Shown here piece by piece: positions 58,901 through 59,319 of a stretch of DNA of 64,000 nt (positions within the stretch are counted from its first letter, which is position 1; each line of letters starts with the position of its first letter). The notes beneath the pieces are model-generated. The model had not been told where the DNA came from and searched no databases. It was given only the letters and a program-made list of their open reading frames with translations. The stretch spans positions 310,001 through 374,000 of the forward strand of contig JAJGOT010000461.1 in NCBI GenBank assembly GCA_022457155.1. The letters are read 5' to 3'. A program made the translations under genes and the position numbers. This stretch comes from Cladopsammia gracilis (Eukaryota; Cnidaria; Anthozoa; Scleractinia; Dendrophylliidae).

Positions 58901-59103
58901 TTACCACCAAGGATCGTGATAATGATAACGCTGGCAGCTACAACTGTGCCCAGACTCATAAAGGCGCCTGGTGGTACAATTACTGTTACCACTCCAATCT
59001 GAATGGTGTGTTTGGTCACGAAATCAGATGGGACAATAAGCCAAGCTCCATGTCAAGCTACATCAAGAGGTCTGAGATGAAGATTCGTCCAAATGTTTTT
59101 TAA
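19219..59103 (+). CDS. Mosaic secreted lectin: 6 H-type lectin-like, follistatin/Kazal, C-type lectin, 2 EGF, FReD
   Basis: Seventeen exons join in consistent phase to 1085 codons: 19219-19297, 19539-19891, 21743-21907, 23251-23361, 23697-23822, 24680-24770, 25115-25333, 25655-26031, 26897-27064, 27444-27554, 27694-27810, 28365-28455, 28611-28985, 30009-30131, 34589-34711, 40777-41157, 58859-59103. Order: signal peptide; three H-lectin-like modules; cysteine-rich follistatin/Kazal; three more H-lectin-like modules; C-type lectin domain with QPN; two calcium-binding-type EGF; fibrinogen C-terminal domain. The product should be a large secreted glycan-binding protein, perhaps in immunity, adhesion or the organic matrix (inference). 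The exon at 32131-32242 is damaged and left out. A 17-kb Maverick occupies the last intron, which must be spliced across 17.7 kb. The model is by eye; transcripts could merge or split it. Confidence 0.78.
19539..19891 (+). CDS. Mosaic lectin exon 2: H-lectin module 1 and start of module 2
   Basis: Acceptor CACAACAG, donor GTTAGT. Contains F(P)[45 protein letters not shown] and [14 protein letters not shown]. The pattern of aromatic strands ending in VxWxA fits H-type lectin domains. Confidence 0.8.
19892..20987. other. Intron with MITE-like inverted repeat
   Basis: A block near 19955-20100 (AGAAATC(TT)GGGAGGGGGGTGACAAT, AAAAAAATCCTGCA) recurs inverted near 20600-20735 (TCCTGCAGG, GACCCCCCTCCCAGGATTTCT). 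A foldback element of about 790 bp therefore lies at about 19958-20735. No coding. Confidence 0.5.
20998..21615. repeat. 8-bp minisatellite (GGCACGCA)n
   Basis: About 600 bp of tandem GGCACGCA with point variants, so all six frames stay open for long distances (CVPACLRA or AGTQARRH repeats). These frames are an artefact of an 8-mer lacking stops and are not genes. Confidence 0.92.
21743..21907 (+). CDS. Mosaic lectin exon 3: H-lectin module 2
   Basis: Acceptor TTTTCCAG, donor GTGAGT, 55 codons in phase 0. Contains [11 protein letters not shown] and [18 protein letters not shown]. Confidence 0.82.
22251..22400 (+). repeat. tRNA-derived SINE
   Basis: TAGCTCTGTGGTTAGAGC resembles a pol III box A region. 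AGAGGCTCGATC about 35 bases later resembles box B. It is followed by a short body with TTGTCCC...CGTGACACTATGAAC and an AACAAC-rich tail. Confidence 0.55.
22401..23250. other. Intron, no gene recognised
   Basis: Repeat-like sequence with pieces such as TGACGGGATTTTTT at 22606 and TGACGGGACTTTTTT at 22796 in direct orientation. Nothing else supported. Confidence 0.35.
23251..23361 (+). CDS. Mosaic lectin exon 4: end of module 2, link to module 3
   Basis: Acceptor TTCTTATAG, donor GTAAAG, 37 codons, starting HWMAY (the WxA end of module 2). Same length as the equivalent exon at 27444-27554. Confidence 0.8.
23697..23822 (+). CDS. Mosaic lectin exon 5: H-lectin module 3, first part
   Basis: Acceptor ATCTTGCAG, donor GTAAGA. 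Encodes [20 protein letters not shown] and ending TAWVE. Confidence 0.82.
23992..24420. repeat. 18-bp tandem repeat (TAATTTACACATAAATTG)n
   Basis: About 23 copies of an AT-rich 18-mer with ACACG/ACATA variants, in the intron before exon 6. Confidence 0.9.
24680..24770 (+). CDS. Mosaic lectin exon 6: H-lectin module 3, last part
   Basis: Acceptor TTTTAG, donor GTAGGT, 91 bases, phase 0 to 1. Encodes [11 protein letters not shown] and IEVDYLVIG. The counterpart at 28365-28455 has the same length. Confidence 0.8.
25115..25333 (+). CDS. Mosaic lectin exon 7: follistatin/Kazal domain
   Basis: Ten cysteines in FOLN-Kazal order: [49 protein letters not shown] and PGSCEG. Kazal folds inhibit serine proteases or act as structural modules. 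Phase 1 at both ends makes it a classic shuffled exon. Confidence 0.88.
25655..26031 (+). CDS. Mosaic lectin exon 8: H-lectin module 4 and start of module 5
   Basis: Acceptor TTTTATAG, donor GTGAGT. Contains [45 protein letters not shown] and [14 protein letters not shown]. It is parallel to exon 2. Confidence 0.83.
26258..26405. repeat. Small foldback with 28-bp arms around a TTTC microsatellite
   Basis: ATAAACGAAAAAAAGCAAGG at the left is inverted near 26375-26402; a (TTTC)n tract lies inside the left part. Confidence 0.65.
26897..27064 (+). CDS. Mosaic lectin exon 9: H-lectin module 5
   Basis: Acceptor GGAAATAG, donor GTAAGT, 56 codons. [11 protein letters not shown] and [18 protein letters not shown] match exon 3 position for position. 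Confidence 0.83.
27444..27554 (+). CDS. Mosaic lectin exon 10: end of module 5
   Basis: 37 codons, acceptor TTGTGTAG, donor GTCAGT. Starts SWLAY, equivalent to HWMAY in exon 4. Confidence 0.8.
27694..27810 (+). CDS. Mosaic lectin exon 11: H-lectin module 6, first part
   Basis: 39 codons, acceptor TTTTTTAG, donor GTAAGT. Contains [10 protein letters not shown] and ends ITAWVE as exon 5 ends VTAWVE. Confidence 0.82.
28365..28455 (+). CDS. Mosaic lectin exon 12: H-lectin module 6, last part
   Basis: 91 bases, acceptor TTCTGCAG, donor GTAATT. Encodes [13 protein letters not shown] and SISYTVLS, phase 0 to 1. Confidence 0.8.
28611..28985 (+). CDS. Mosaic lectin exon 13: C-type lectin domain
   Basis: A whole CTLD in one exon, phase 1/1. 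[14 protein letters not shown] opens it, then [31 protein letters not shown], the calcium/sugar-site tripeptide QPN in [12 protein letters not shown], and [11 protein letters not shown] differs from the classic QPD (galactose) and EPN (mannose) triplets, so specificity is open. Confidence 0.92.
29092..29290 (+). repeat. Intron repeat, copy 1 (copy 2 at 30325-30545)
   Basis: TTGACATCATCTAT...CACAGCA...GTCGTAGAAAACAC through GACCGATTTATCAGGCC to TTAAAACACTTAACAAAAT is repeated downstream with a few percent difference. Confidence 0.75.
29480..29890. repeat. About 410-bp dispersed repeat, copy 1 (copy 2 at 31545-31950)
   Basis: CCGTTGGAATCTTCTCTATG to AATAAAATACGTGCAACGA occurs twice at high identity. 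The end forms a hairpin, AAGTGAGC...GCTCACTT. Copy 2 interrupts a reverse transcriptase remnant, so this is a mobile unit. Confidence 0.75.
30009..30131 (+). CDS. Mosaic lectin exon 14: EGF domain 1
   Basis: 41-codon calcium-binding-type [21 protein letters not shown], then [14 protein letters not shown] and C. Phase 1/1, acceptor TTACCAG, donor GTAAGA. Confidence 0.92.
30325..30545 (+). repeat. Intron repeat, copy 2 (copy 1 at 29092-29290)
   Basis: Second copy of the block that follows the C-type lectin exon. It lies after EGF exon 1, showing that pieces of intron have been duplicated together with exons here. Confidence 0.75.
30745..31018 (-). pseudogene. LINE reverse transcriptase C-terminal fragment
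   Basis: On the minus strand it reads [31 protein letters not shown] and ALCASWR-type peptides, the conserved tail of a LINE ORF2. The same fragment, differently rearranged, lies at 40068-40318. Confidence 0.65.
31021..31535 (+). pseudogene. Non-LTR reverse transcriptase fragment
   Basis: Broken frames give [25 protein letters not shown], the [14 protein letters not shown] motif, [10 protein letters not shown] and [13 protein letters not shown], the RT motif order of CR1/Jockey-type LINEs. It ends abruptly at about 31535 where the dispersed repeat copy begins. Confidence 0.75.
31545..31950. repeat. About 410-bp dispersed repeat, copy 2
   Basis: Near-copy of 29480-29890, ending in the same AAGTGAGC hairpin, inserted next to the RT remnant. 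Confidence 0.75.
32131..32242 (+). pseudogene. Damaged EGF exon of the mosaic lectin
   Basis: This exon is nearly identical to the EGF exon at 34589-34711 and keeps the acceptor and donor (GTAATT). It is 112 rather than 123 bases because 11 bases are missing between KAG and the final cysteine region. Inclusion would shift the frame, so the exon is probably skipped or the allele is altered. Flanking intron (about 32040-32520) is duplicated at 34480-35010. Confidence 0.75.
32925..34016 (+). repeat. tRNA-like (SINE-type) sequence split by a transposon
   Basis: GGTGGCCAAGTGGTTTAA on the left and AAAGCGAGG...GTTCAAATCTCG on the right read together as a pol III box A and box B pair of a tRNA-like unit ending GGGATTCC and a T-run. 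The 1-kb TTAA-flanked element at 32948-33962 sits exactly between them. The acceptor-stem ends do not pair well, so a SINE is likelier than a functional tRNA. Confidence 0.5.
32948..33962. mobile_element. TTAA-flanked MITE, about 1 kb
   Basis: The ends TTAACCCATTGACACCTGA and TCAGGAGTCAATGGGTTAA are inverse with one mismatch and each carries TTAA. No transposase frame is present. Confidence 0.65.
34203..34362. repeat. Hairpin MITE with about 55-bp near-perfect arms
   Basis: GTCGCGTAATTTTTACGTGC and AAGAGACGATGTATGAAC on the left are inverted on the right; outer parts (TTAGGGTG / CACCCTTA) extend the pairing. Confidence 0.7.
34589..34711 (+). CDS. Mosaic lectin exon 15: EGF domain 2
   Basis: 41 codons, phase 1/1: [34 protein letters not shown] and TC. 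Acceptor CACGTTAG, donor GTAATT. The DxDEC start is typical of calcium-binding EGF. Confidence 0.92.
34712..35782. other. Intron between EGF and FReD exons, first part
   Basis: 34712-35010 duplicates 32243-32520. From 35010 to 35782 no feature is supported, apart from a short GAGTC-AAGTTCGA repeat near 35455-35500. Confidence 0.45.
35783..36179. mobile_element. Mutator-type MITE with 9-bp target duplication
   Basis: The ends CCGGGAGGGGTACTC and its inverse (GAGTACCTCCTCCCGG) are flanked by CAAGAAAGT on both sides (35774-35782 and 36180-36188). The inside is made of TTTCATATACC repeats. 9-bp duplications are typical of MULEs. Confidence 0.7.
36557..37403. mobile_element. TTAA-flanked MITE, about 850 bp
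   Basis: TTAAGGTCGCGGGGGA at the left is inverted at the right (TCCCCCGCGACCTTAA). TTAA lies at each edge. No transposase. Confidence 0.6.
37686..37850. repeat. Short inverted-repeat element (AACCCCGTTAATA type)
   Basis: AAAACCCCGTTAATATGGACA at the left and GTCCGTATTAACGGG plus AAGCGGGGTT at the right are partial inverses. A (TTG)n tract lies inside. Confidence 0.45.
37990..38380 (-). pseudogene. Non-LTR reverse transcriptase fragment (YADD region)
   Basis: On the minus strand the frame reads [48 protein letters not shown] and TKKCKII. These are the palm motifs B and C of a LINE RT. At least one in-frame stop lies before the YADD block. Confidence 0.8.
38381..39099. other. Intron, nothing recognised
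   Basis: Repeat-like sequence without a supported feature. Short GACGTCAT-containing stretches at 38600 and 38764 are noted only. Confidence 0.3.
39100..39500 (-). pseudogene. Penelope-like element C-terminus with GIY-YIG domain
   Basis: The minus strand encodes [44 protein letters not shown] and TPGLPVAE, i.e. the CxxC linker and GIY-YIG endonuclease of Penelope-like retroelements. Stops interrupt it. Confidence 0.75.
39572..39695. repeat. 124-bp hairpin MITE
   Basis: The arms of about 50 bp pair almost perfectly, e.g. CAGTTCAAACGTCGAA and AACCTAATGCAAAT against their inverses. Confidence 0.75.
40068..40318 (-). pseudogene. LINE ORF2 C-terminal fragment
   Basis: Minus-strand frame with [37 protein letters not shown] and [12 protein letters not shown]. 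Related to 30745-31018. Confidence 0.7.
40777..41157 (+). CDS. Mosaic lectin exon 16: fibrinogen-related domain, first part
   Basis: 381 bases, acceptor ATTTTCAG, donor GTAAGT, phase 1/1. [31 protein letters not shown] and [16 protein letters not shown]. About 90% alike to 14288-14668. Confidence 0.93.
41194..41198. repeat. Target site duplication of the Maverick, left (AAGCA)
   Basis: AAGCA directly before the element and again at 58321-58325. The paralogous intron near 14890 (TGCAGGGCATTTTT) and the right flank (AAGCAGGGCATTTTT) show the unoccupied form. Confidence 0.85.
41199..41456. repeat. Maverick left TIR, containing a 211-bp palindrome
   Basis: Positions 41199-41409 fold on themselves: arms of about 95 bp around GGGCTCATTGCATTCGCCC, with AGTAGTATAGGGG at both edges. 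41410-41456 is the non-palindromic inner part (GTGCTTGTGAATGCTGGCCC...), matched at the right end. Confidence 0.92.
41466..41474 (+). promoter_or_regulatory. TATA-type motif before polymerase start
   Basis: ACATATACC lies 9 bases before the polymerase ATG. It is a weaker version of the TATATA motif found beside most other start codons of the element. Confidence 0.45.
41483..45301 (+). CDS. polB: Protein-primed family B DNA polymerase (pPolB)
   Basis: 1272 residues, apparently intact. It replicates the linear element from protein-capped ends. The exonuclease motifs are visible: Exo I YADFES (D367, E369), Exo II NLRGYD (593-598), Exo [12 protein letters not shown] (732-740). So are the polymerase motifs: [17 protein letters not shown] (D836), [12 protein letters not shown] (995-1004) and C YTDTDS (D1097, D1099). 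Cysteine/histidine clusters occur at 309-329 (CDRC...H..YC) and about 460-565 (CHIC, LFCGG, DHCQITG, FCN), as in Polinton and related viral polymerases. About 300 N-terminal residues of unknown role precede Exo I and might include a terminal-protein function (inference). The 3' end overlaps the convergent integrase gene by 25 bases. Confidence 0.96.
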   Translation: MAMAQRPDARPAIGENEIPVYNMEAQRLDFNPRNHDYFGNSLHGYKMNVPDDYQIKDLNSFFITNKVAILQRIAREVTELGGVKVTLSFDVHFSMAGDNNREMNHFFWNDNPLIVTHIYKLREEGFLEDIVNGFKEEIARWQQLGSGWVVDKIKTVYLEFGVYKPLRGGTFIPTPSKLRSKQAIINVKNRDNQCLRWALRSALFPAEAHSDRPGSYPIDDGLDCTGVDFPTPLSQISKVERQNNLAINVYGWKNNKLVVIRVSEQEDPNLRRINLMLLTDIHTSHYCYIKSMSRLLHSEFNVGRRMHHCDRCLQPFSSERVLTDHLFYCRGVKGRPARVEMPKEGENVLHFENFQNQMKKPWVIYADFESIVEKVHGCIPDPQQSSTTATSVHKPCGFCMLAYRCDGVTKGPFLYRGEGAVPVFLDCLQQLEGVIRDELQYKKPYSMTRKEWIEFNCATDCHICNKSLTKRNHRDAVAVYDPNTGEYAGFVHRFTNKCYQKAFKTYIQGEDGKLEEFPFVGPRNKWKPITANLFEQVDCLFCGGSLIQDSVRDAVKDHCQITGKYRGAAHSFCNINYFRTNPKMEIVPVIFHNLRGYDAHHIMSGIAGIQSDLKCIPNNMEKYISFSLGKLRFIDSLQFMQSSLSALVEANKPESFTITASYEKNQAKRNLLLQKGIYPYEYMDSWTRFEETSLPPKDAFYSELKKEGISDKEYAHAQKVWEVFGCKTLGDYHDLYLMTDVLLLADVFENFRKTCLQHYKLDLAHYYTSPGLSWDALLRYTGINLELLTDVDMHLFVERGLRGGISMESRRYCKANNPYLRDHNPNEESSYIMYLDANNLYGWAMSQPLPVGNFAWCPVFPTQHQIRKWRPNGKIGYILEVDLEYPEELHDEHNAYPLAPESQAVPKAWMSPYQRALADGQSEDKTQKLLLTLNKKSRYVLHYRNLQQYLALGMKLTKIHKMLKFEQRAWMEPYISLNTELRKKATSDFEKNFFKLMNNSVFGKTMENLRNRIDMKLVRSHEQDKIRKLIASPLFSRATVFGANMAGIQMHREKILFNRPVYTGMCILDLSKTLMYDFYYKHLKLKYGPRVDLLYTDTDSLLLEIKTDDVYKDMENLRDELYDTSDYPKDHPLHSQLNKKVIGKMKDECEGVPISEVVCLRSKMYSILKDDSRCMKKKDKDGKEIKAKLDIKKAKGTTKVVTKKEIIHQNYKKALFDRRTFKHGMDRLRSKGHQIFGEHITKTTLSPFDSKRWIKDDGIHTLAYGHKDIGGN
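45277..46266 (-). pseudogene. Retroviral-type (rve) integrase, interrupted by an amber codon
   Basis: Reading from the ATG at 46266 the frame shows the Polinton integrase N-terminal block ([12 protein letters not shown]), then TAG at 46150-46152 (codon 39), then an open frame of about 290 codons to 45277. The catalytic core has D (HQAD, about codon 73), D (QVDPGTEF, about 138) and E ([13 protein letters not shown], about 173), i.e. a D,D-34-E triad. A C-terminal SH3-like tail follows ([20 protein letters not shown]). The protein would insert linear element DNA into chromosomes. A shorter product from a GTG at 46062 or stop read-through is possible but unproven. The original residue at the stop is not assigned here. 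Confidence 0.88.
46279..46707 (-). CDS. Maverick small protein with N- and C-terminal membrane segments
   Basis: 142 residues. Hydrophobic glycine-rich segments lie at about 4-22 ([18 protein letters not shown]) and 122-140 ([16 protein letters not shown]), around a charged helical middle ([20 protein letters not shown]). No known domain recognised. TATATATATG precedes the ATG by 3 bases. Position among structural genes and the membrane segments suggest a virion or membrane-active protein (inference). Confidence 0.75.
   Translation of the reverse strand: MASIAIMVGGAILNAAAFTGGNYLAKYFSGDNGKAALEEKTRHDKALEAYQAAYAKYQKDRTKLLDWIASNDRIKDQAKHNFQDTDQALVLYNQTHREQQITLPKEPEFSDFYKPGPQQKQGELLFIGTGALSLGYAAFRFL
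46723..46944 (-). CDS. Maverick small two-helix membrane protein
   Basis: 73 residues, starting [18 protein letters not shown]. Hydrophobic stretches [14 protein letters not shown] and [11 protein letters not shown] are separated by a polar loop. An upstream extension through the TA repeat is open but is only repeat translation, so the ATG at 46944 is preferred. Unknown function. Confidence 0.7.
   Translation of the reverse strand: MSDNKLVKAVLDAATITGLVASIGWVGKKIVKENLTADPSSNLMNYVKFTAVMAGSIALKKYLEDQKILPASM
46946..46985. repeat. (TA)n tract between two minus-strand genes
   Basis: About 40 bases of alternating TA directly upstream of the 73-residue gene: an expanded version of the TATATA motif seen at other starts. 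Confidence 0.85.
46991..47434 (-). pseudogene. Maverick alanine/proline-rich protein with one membrane segment, stop-interrupted
   Basis: The open frame from 47434 gives 90 residues (basic middle [20 protein letters not shown]) to a TAG at 47162-47164. The same frame then continues 56 codons with a hydrophobic helix ([17 protein letters not shown]) and a PTPAPAPA tail to TAA at 46991. A coherent membrane segment and tail behind the stop suggest a point nonsense mutation or read-through in a 147-residue protein. Unknown function. Confidence 0.65.
47471..47602. repeat. 11-bp tandem repeat (GTTTCTGCCAG), 12 copies
   Basis: 132 bases of 11-mers, arranged partly as a 33-bp higher-order unit with a GTTCCTGTCAG variant as every third copy. 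It fills the gap between the C-terminus of the 197-residue gene and the next start. Confidence 0.9.
47604..48197 (-). CDS. Maverick conserved-looking protein of unknown function
   Basis: 197 residues. An acidic N-terminus is followed by [52 protein letters not shown] and [17 protein letters not shown], then a proline-rich tail. Two hydrophobic helices suggest membrane contact. TATATATTATG lies just before the ATG. No domain recognised; a virion protein is a guess. Confidence 0.75.
   Translation of the reverse strand: MATLHPDDEAIESVMQLLGAEPDSSLPSAIPEVLTGNDTPAQREKLAVLVSTGKSKEAIGVQLTHEQVKRLTDKEVEKYYKRYEAYVGNKTTESLIDSVIMFATKGAGMVVKIDDVKELQKELKNDYMINHELSTIVGNVALRCGRLLALAKAVLITTKHIVFKKEPEELPPQPSPPVHPSRDGEGYPLEGFDEVDT
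48216..48455 (-). CDS. Maverick small helical protein
   Basis: 79 residues, mainly helical ([50 protein letters not shown]). Preceded by GTATATATATG, 6 bases from the ATG. No domain recognised. Confidence 0.65.
   Translation of the reverse strand: MNTSTSIHKLTVFSQLLGVLQNHAEEMQMQIIKTADADDLRLMLRNRYPLKLTVCPATMTALIREVESLLPDIKRIIEK
48478..49077 (-). CDS. FtsK/HerA-type genome-packaging ATPase
   Basis: 199 residues. Walker A GPTNSGKT (14-21) at the very N-terminus, Walker B TLFVLDD (88-94) and a sensor-like VWVLTQQ (122-128) fit the A32/packaging ATPases of double-jelly-roll viruses, which pump DNA into the capsid. It is adjacent to the major capsid gene and read in the same direction, the usual neighbourhood. 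Confidence 0.92.
   Translation of the reverse strand: MDPRKLPFNTLIIGPTNSGKTQYLLNQLRGPFRGKFDYIVLFCPTFVHNKTYDGFVDKEPRIFVIDCQQHEIEKWLTIASYHFDGTNTLFVLDDCAASKDVKGRTSQLVKLGFSARHNGLSVWVLTQQLTSIAKPFRENVAAIVLFYTPSSKTTKAIFDDYAGELEHQEYKELIAKLKGHKFSHLAFSLRHPYGVEVKM
49094..50344 (-). CDS. Major capsid protein, double jelly-roll (probable)
   Basis: 416 residues, no stops. It is beta-rich with features of double-jelly-roll capsid proteins: a short first roll ([21 protein letters not shown]), an inter-roll segment [14 protein letters not shown], then [27 protein letters not shown] and [11 protein letters not shown]. The location between the packaging ATPase and a divergent promoter supports the call. Assignment is by pattern, not alignment. 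A structure prediction would settle it. Confidence 0.75.
   Translation of the reverse strand: MAVQPNLLPTNAEKTLGAMKAERTVKRITFERTSANQGETLYVTVPKLNEHEVIVSGSLALLFNIDLAGGHANNYLVQNVSRALVDRLVVKFAATTVQDTFGYDIYKIFEDLFLSVDKRDNMLPEGIQSVDLSKIRSSAGDKKTSGVDAENKLETIYKNKYRINLDHQIITDHGVMYPQALYNDLTFEITLAQASQVVKGSDTSKLVYKLTNIQLEYETIRSKQLADEATSIYSSRKEFAYDRIMREEVVPFSKGSDARLNLRVNPQRRSLKAILLLFIEPYTAGARDSEKYFNPDITKVNITINGSPNRIYNEGINGTDMWREVSRLFKKRGDGRPNMNLTKYLTGNKFGLLIDLRSMADTTLHGNGQRLVNTKDGVHLEIERTTSGSGNVHCHIYTISDSQMNIMDRQLQAVQY
50345..50386. promoter_or_regulatory. Divergent TATA promoter between capsid and coiled-coil genes
   Basis: Only 42 bases separate the two start codons. They hold AGTATATATATATG on the capsid side and TTATTTATATAC on the other, one TATA-type motif per gene. 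Confidence 0.65.
50387..51419 (+). pseudogene. Maverick coiled-coil protein, frameshifted near N-terminus
   Basis: The ATG next to the promoter opens an acidic N-terminus ([20 protein letters not shown]) that runs out of frame near 50520-50545. From there another frame continues [40 protein letters not shown] and a long coiled coil (about 190 residues, [15 protein letters not shown]) to [16 protein letters not shown] and a stop. A one-base indel best explains the change. The C-terminus stops right where the convergent gene ends and has no membrane helix, so it may be truncated (inference). Confidence 0.7.
51367..53163 (-). pseudogene. Large Maverick protein (about 600 residues), unknown function, frame-broken
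   Basis: The main open frame (51501-53108) gives 535 residues with [76 protein letters not shown] and [19 protein letters not shown]; no family recognised. There is no ATG at its start. An ATG at 53163, beside the promoter, opens [16 protein letters not shown] in another frame that meets it at a T-run near 53065-53080. At the other end a third frame (51367-51588) carries a proline-rich tail ([19 protein letters not shown]). Two frameshifts are therefore likely. Size and divergence from the penton gene suggest a virion component. Confidence 0.7.
53164..53190. promoter_or_regulatory. Divergent TATA promoter, 27 bp
   Basis: ATTATATAAATATATTTATA fills almost the whole gap between the ATGs of the large unknown gene and the penton-like gene. 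Confidence 0.65.
53191..53862 (+). CDS. Minor capsid (penton-like, single jelly-roll) protein
   Basis: 223 residues, intact. It begins with strand-rich [17 protein letters not shown] and has [68 protein letters not shown] and [16 protein letters not shown]. This layout is that of Polinton and virophage penton proteins, which occupy capsid vertices. TTTATATACACA precedes the ATG. Confidence 0.82.
   Translation: MVVLTIVAPSNPHTIYFDHPLQKPSYIRLLACSLYNSWYNLKENGQISVKLTDSAYPTFVSITSGYYTPESMATTITENFAKENTEVLVDTRTSLGVMRILNPKNKYTFTLSNNLKALFGIVSQANSSILVRKFYSQDTYFVHCDIIDKQQNLFNGKPSSVLARLDIKGKPYEKINYQPIQQHVSRDTSSGDYVNSITLSVKDVDNNLFDFHGLSLEFELEIN
53884..54549 (+). pseudogene. Maverick protein with glycine-rich hydrophobic segment, stop-interrupted
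   Basis: ATG at 53884 follows AATATATATGTATAC. Codon 38 is TAA (53995-53997), after which the same frame runs open to 54549 (222 codons in all). It reads [20 protein letters not shown], a hydrophobic stretch ([22 protein letters not shown]), then a helical [20 protein letters not shown] and [15 protein letters not shown]. The coherent frame on both sides points to a single nonsense change. Re-initiation at 54109 would give 146 residues. Unknown function, perhaps membrane-active. Confidence 0.65.
54550..54877. other. Maverick intergenic spacer, no gene
   Basis: Contains a short hairpin (AAAGGGAAAGCCCCTTTCCCTTT, about 54699-54721, given here as its two inverse halves around GCCC) and AT-rich sequence. 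No TATATA motif stands directly at the next ATG. Confidence 0.45.
54878..55444 (+). CDS. Maverick helical protein of unknown function
   Basis: 188 residues: [84 protein letters not shown]. All-helical and basic; the [17 protein letters not shown] stretch could be a DNA-binding helix-turn-helix (inference). It lacks the TATATA start motif and lies next to the palindrome cluster and the VLTF3-like gene, so a regulatory role is plausible but unproven. Confidence 0.7.
   Translation: MDNNQMLQDVLQTFSRLQEKYPRIRPNLEKCLKEIQAKYGGVQTASRQDKKEKITRLLTKFMDMKHLDLSYQGLVDETARNEHELIQLLKKLNEAILSCKKKTILFSLRQGKLLQDAKIFLTRLMNKNVREMCGFSTRYVNFLISLYQLVEEYPRLSYCAVPFRTFMANMKIIREICEKDATFWKNIC
55500..55712. repeat. Three repeats with palindrome GGAAACGCGTTTCC
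   Basis: Copies at 55523-55536, 55620-55633 and 55697-55710. Each is preceded about 20 bases earlier by CACGTGATT and followed by TACTTTT. TGACGTCA lies between copies 1 and 2 (AACGTCA between 2 and 3). This is a candidate origin or enhancer. Confidence 0.85.
55811..56599 (+). CDS. VLTF3-like zinc-ribbon transcription factor
   Basis: 262 residues. A zinc ribbon with C116, C119, C134, C137 ([10 protein letters not shown] ... VVCNNCGR) is followed by a helical domain in the order of the poxvirus/NCLDV late transcription factor 3 family: a lysine-rich [20 protein letters not shown], then [20 protein letters not shown] and a final [10 protein letters not shown]. Family members switch on late (structural) genes. 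It has no TATATA start motif itself; TATTTATAATTTC lies upstream. Identification is by layout and should be checked with a profile search. Confidence 0.65.
   Translation: MNANKLHKRFNGSEVFYDAELYKRFNEQMSAVRCMDENNKYKSQLERLDLKHKFIRLQGFYGSNYRPEFLRAQLQEKLQSIFESLSLTARQEQIQRYRENSFVFILNRTNKNIKPCQSCGGYFTLMSESIEVVCNNCGRIELLDAVAFSRVDPYNRGKYLSTKNYNFKCRLNQLFRNKSPRLTDDEIKQTVYVYTNVKPHLPNNTSCNFAIHKILALILPEGPRKQKLLSYIRLPRQSMCLKYEPYWQAAIQAEEIAPPTYS
56594..57706 (-). CDS. YqaJ/lambda-exonuclease-type viral recombinase nuclease
   Basis: 370 residues from the ATG at 57706; the frame is open further upstream but only through the TATA motif. The PD-(D/E)XK core of YqaJ nucleases is visible: [17 protein letters not shown] (to 37), WGTLFE (71-76), FSPDG (112-116), LEFKCPYTR (128-136) and YRDQIQTG (147-154). 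Such enzymes process DNA ends for single-strand annealing recombination during viral replication. The 3' end overlaps the VLTF3-like gene by 6 bases, convergently. GTATATACCC is 6-15 bases before the ATG. Confidence 0.88.
   Translation of the reverse strand: MTNVKAFKAFLKSRETGLIQRSEEWVKARQNTIGASEISALTGSSPFESQSSLIRKKVNPIDMSKNVACAWGTLFEFLVREYFEKKHSVKVFGYKGSLNLAKDHPLFGKVTFSPDGYFSHKDETIVLLEFKCPYTRKIACKKIPKQYRDQIQTGLALSGKRVNKGLFVDAYFRMCSLKQLGLSLEHNSFPNKGVVHKTKKPSARACGIYLLSSKQKLFPGQTKLLDLGATKSTAMFEKIMRGISSGDFVCSGDWFYMSYDEDQKLSDLDSLKEINRMTFSEAWPPNYYQTVAFFSWKLLDVTTIWETKRLNFLENIHESVNRFHENLSKQKHLDKTIPGETFEDNIGDDSAMLEAFLIEKAEALTAGHFS
57733..57800. repeat. Degenerate internal copy of the inner TIR segment
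   Basis: TTTCTCCAATTGGTGAT ... CAACATTCACAAACACTG resembles the inner TIR end at 58065-58110 (TTTCTCCAATTGGTG ... CAGCATTCACAAGCACTG). Confidence 0.7.
57787..58032 (-). CDS. Maverick small cysteine-rich protein
   Basis: 81 residues from the ATG at 58032. A basic N-terminus is followed by a compact cysteine cluster ([17 protein letters not shown]) that could bind zinc, then a proline-rich linker and a helical end. TGTATATACC lies just upstream. Nearest gene to the right TIR. Unknown function. Confidence 0.6.
   Translation of the reverse strand: MGRGRKCVMTQSTKRIKFNHLRHGSLCCNGCTHLKSEGCKPFLQTVDQISPAPIPPSSIVPQYIIEAAQRLTPQQLVAQCL
58065..58320. repeat. Maverick right TIR, containing a 209-bp palindrome
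   Basis: Reverse complement of 41199-41456. The outer 160 bases are identical by eye; inward there are a 2-bp gap and about five substitutions. The palindrome (58112-58320) is in the same orientation as in the left TIR. Confidence 0.92.
58321..58325. repeat. Target site duplication of the Maverick, right (AAGCA)
   Basis: Second copy of AAGCA. From here the intron resumes homology with 14890-15427 of the FReD gene. Confidence 0.85.
58859..59103 (+). CDS. Mosaic lectin exon 17: end of fibrinogen-related domain
   Basis: Acceptor TTTTCTTAG, then [15 protein letters not shown], calcium site [26 protein letters not shown] and MKIRPNVF with TAA. Closely related to 15428-15687, five codons shorter. 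Confidence 0.93.
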
Positions 59104-59319
59104 GACAGTTCTGTGTCACGTATACTTTGTTTCAGTAGCACACTTAGTCCGAACTTTAGTGATAATGAATTTAAGGTACTCCTGCTTCATTTTAAATACT
59201 GCAATGTTTTAATCAGCACATATTTACAATTAATATCAAAAGTGAATTTTCAACTCTTAGCACATCATTTACCATAATGCAGGACTTCAGTAGATTTCCA
59301 ATGACAACGAGAGCCTTAG

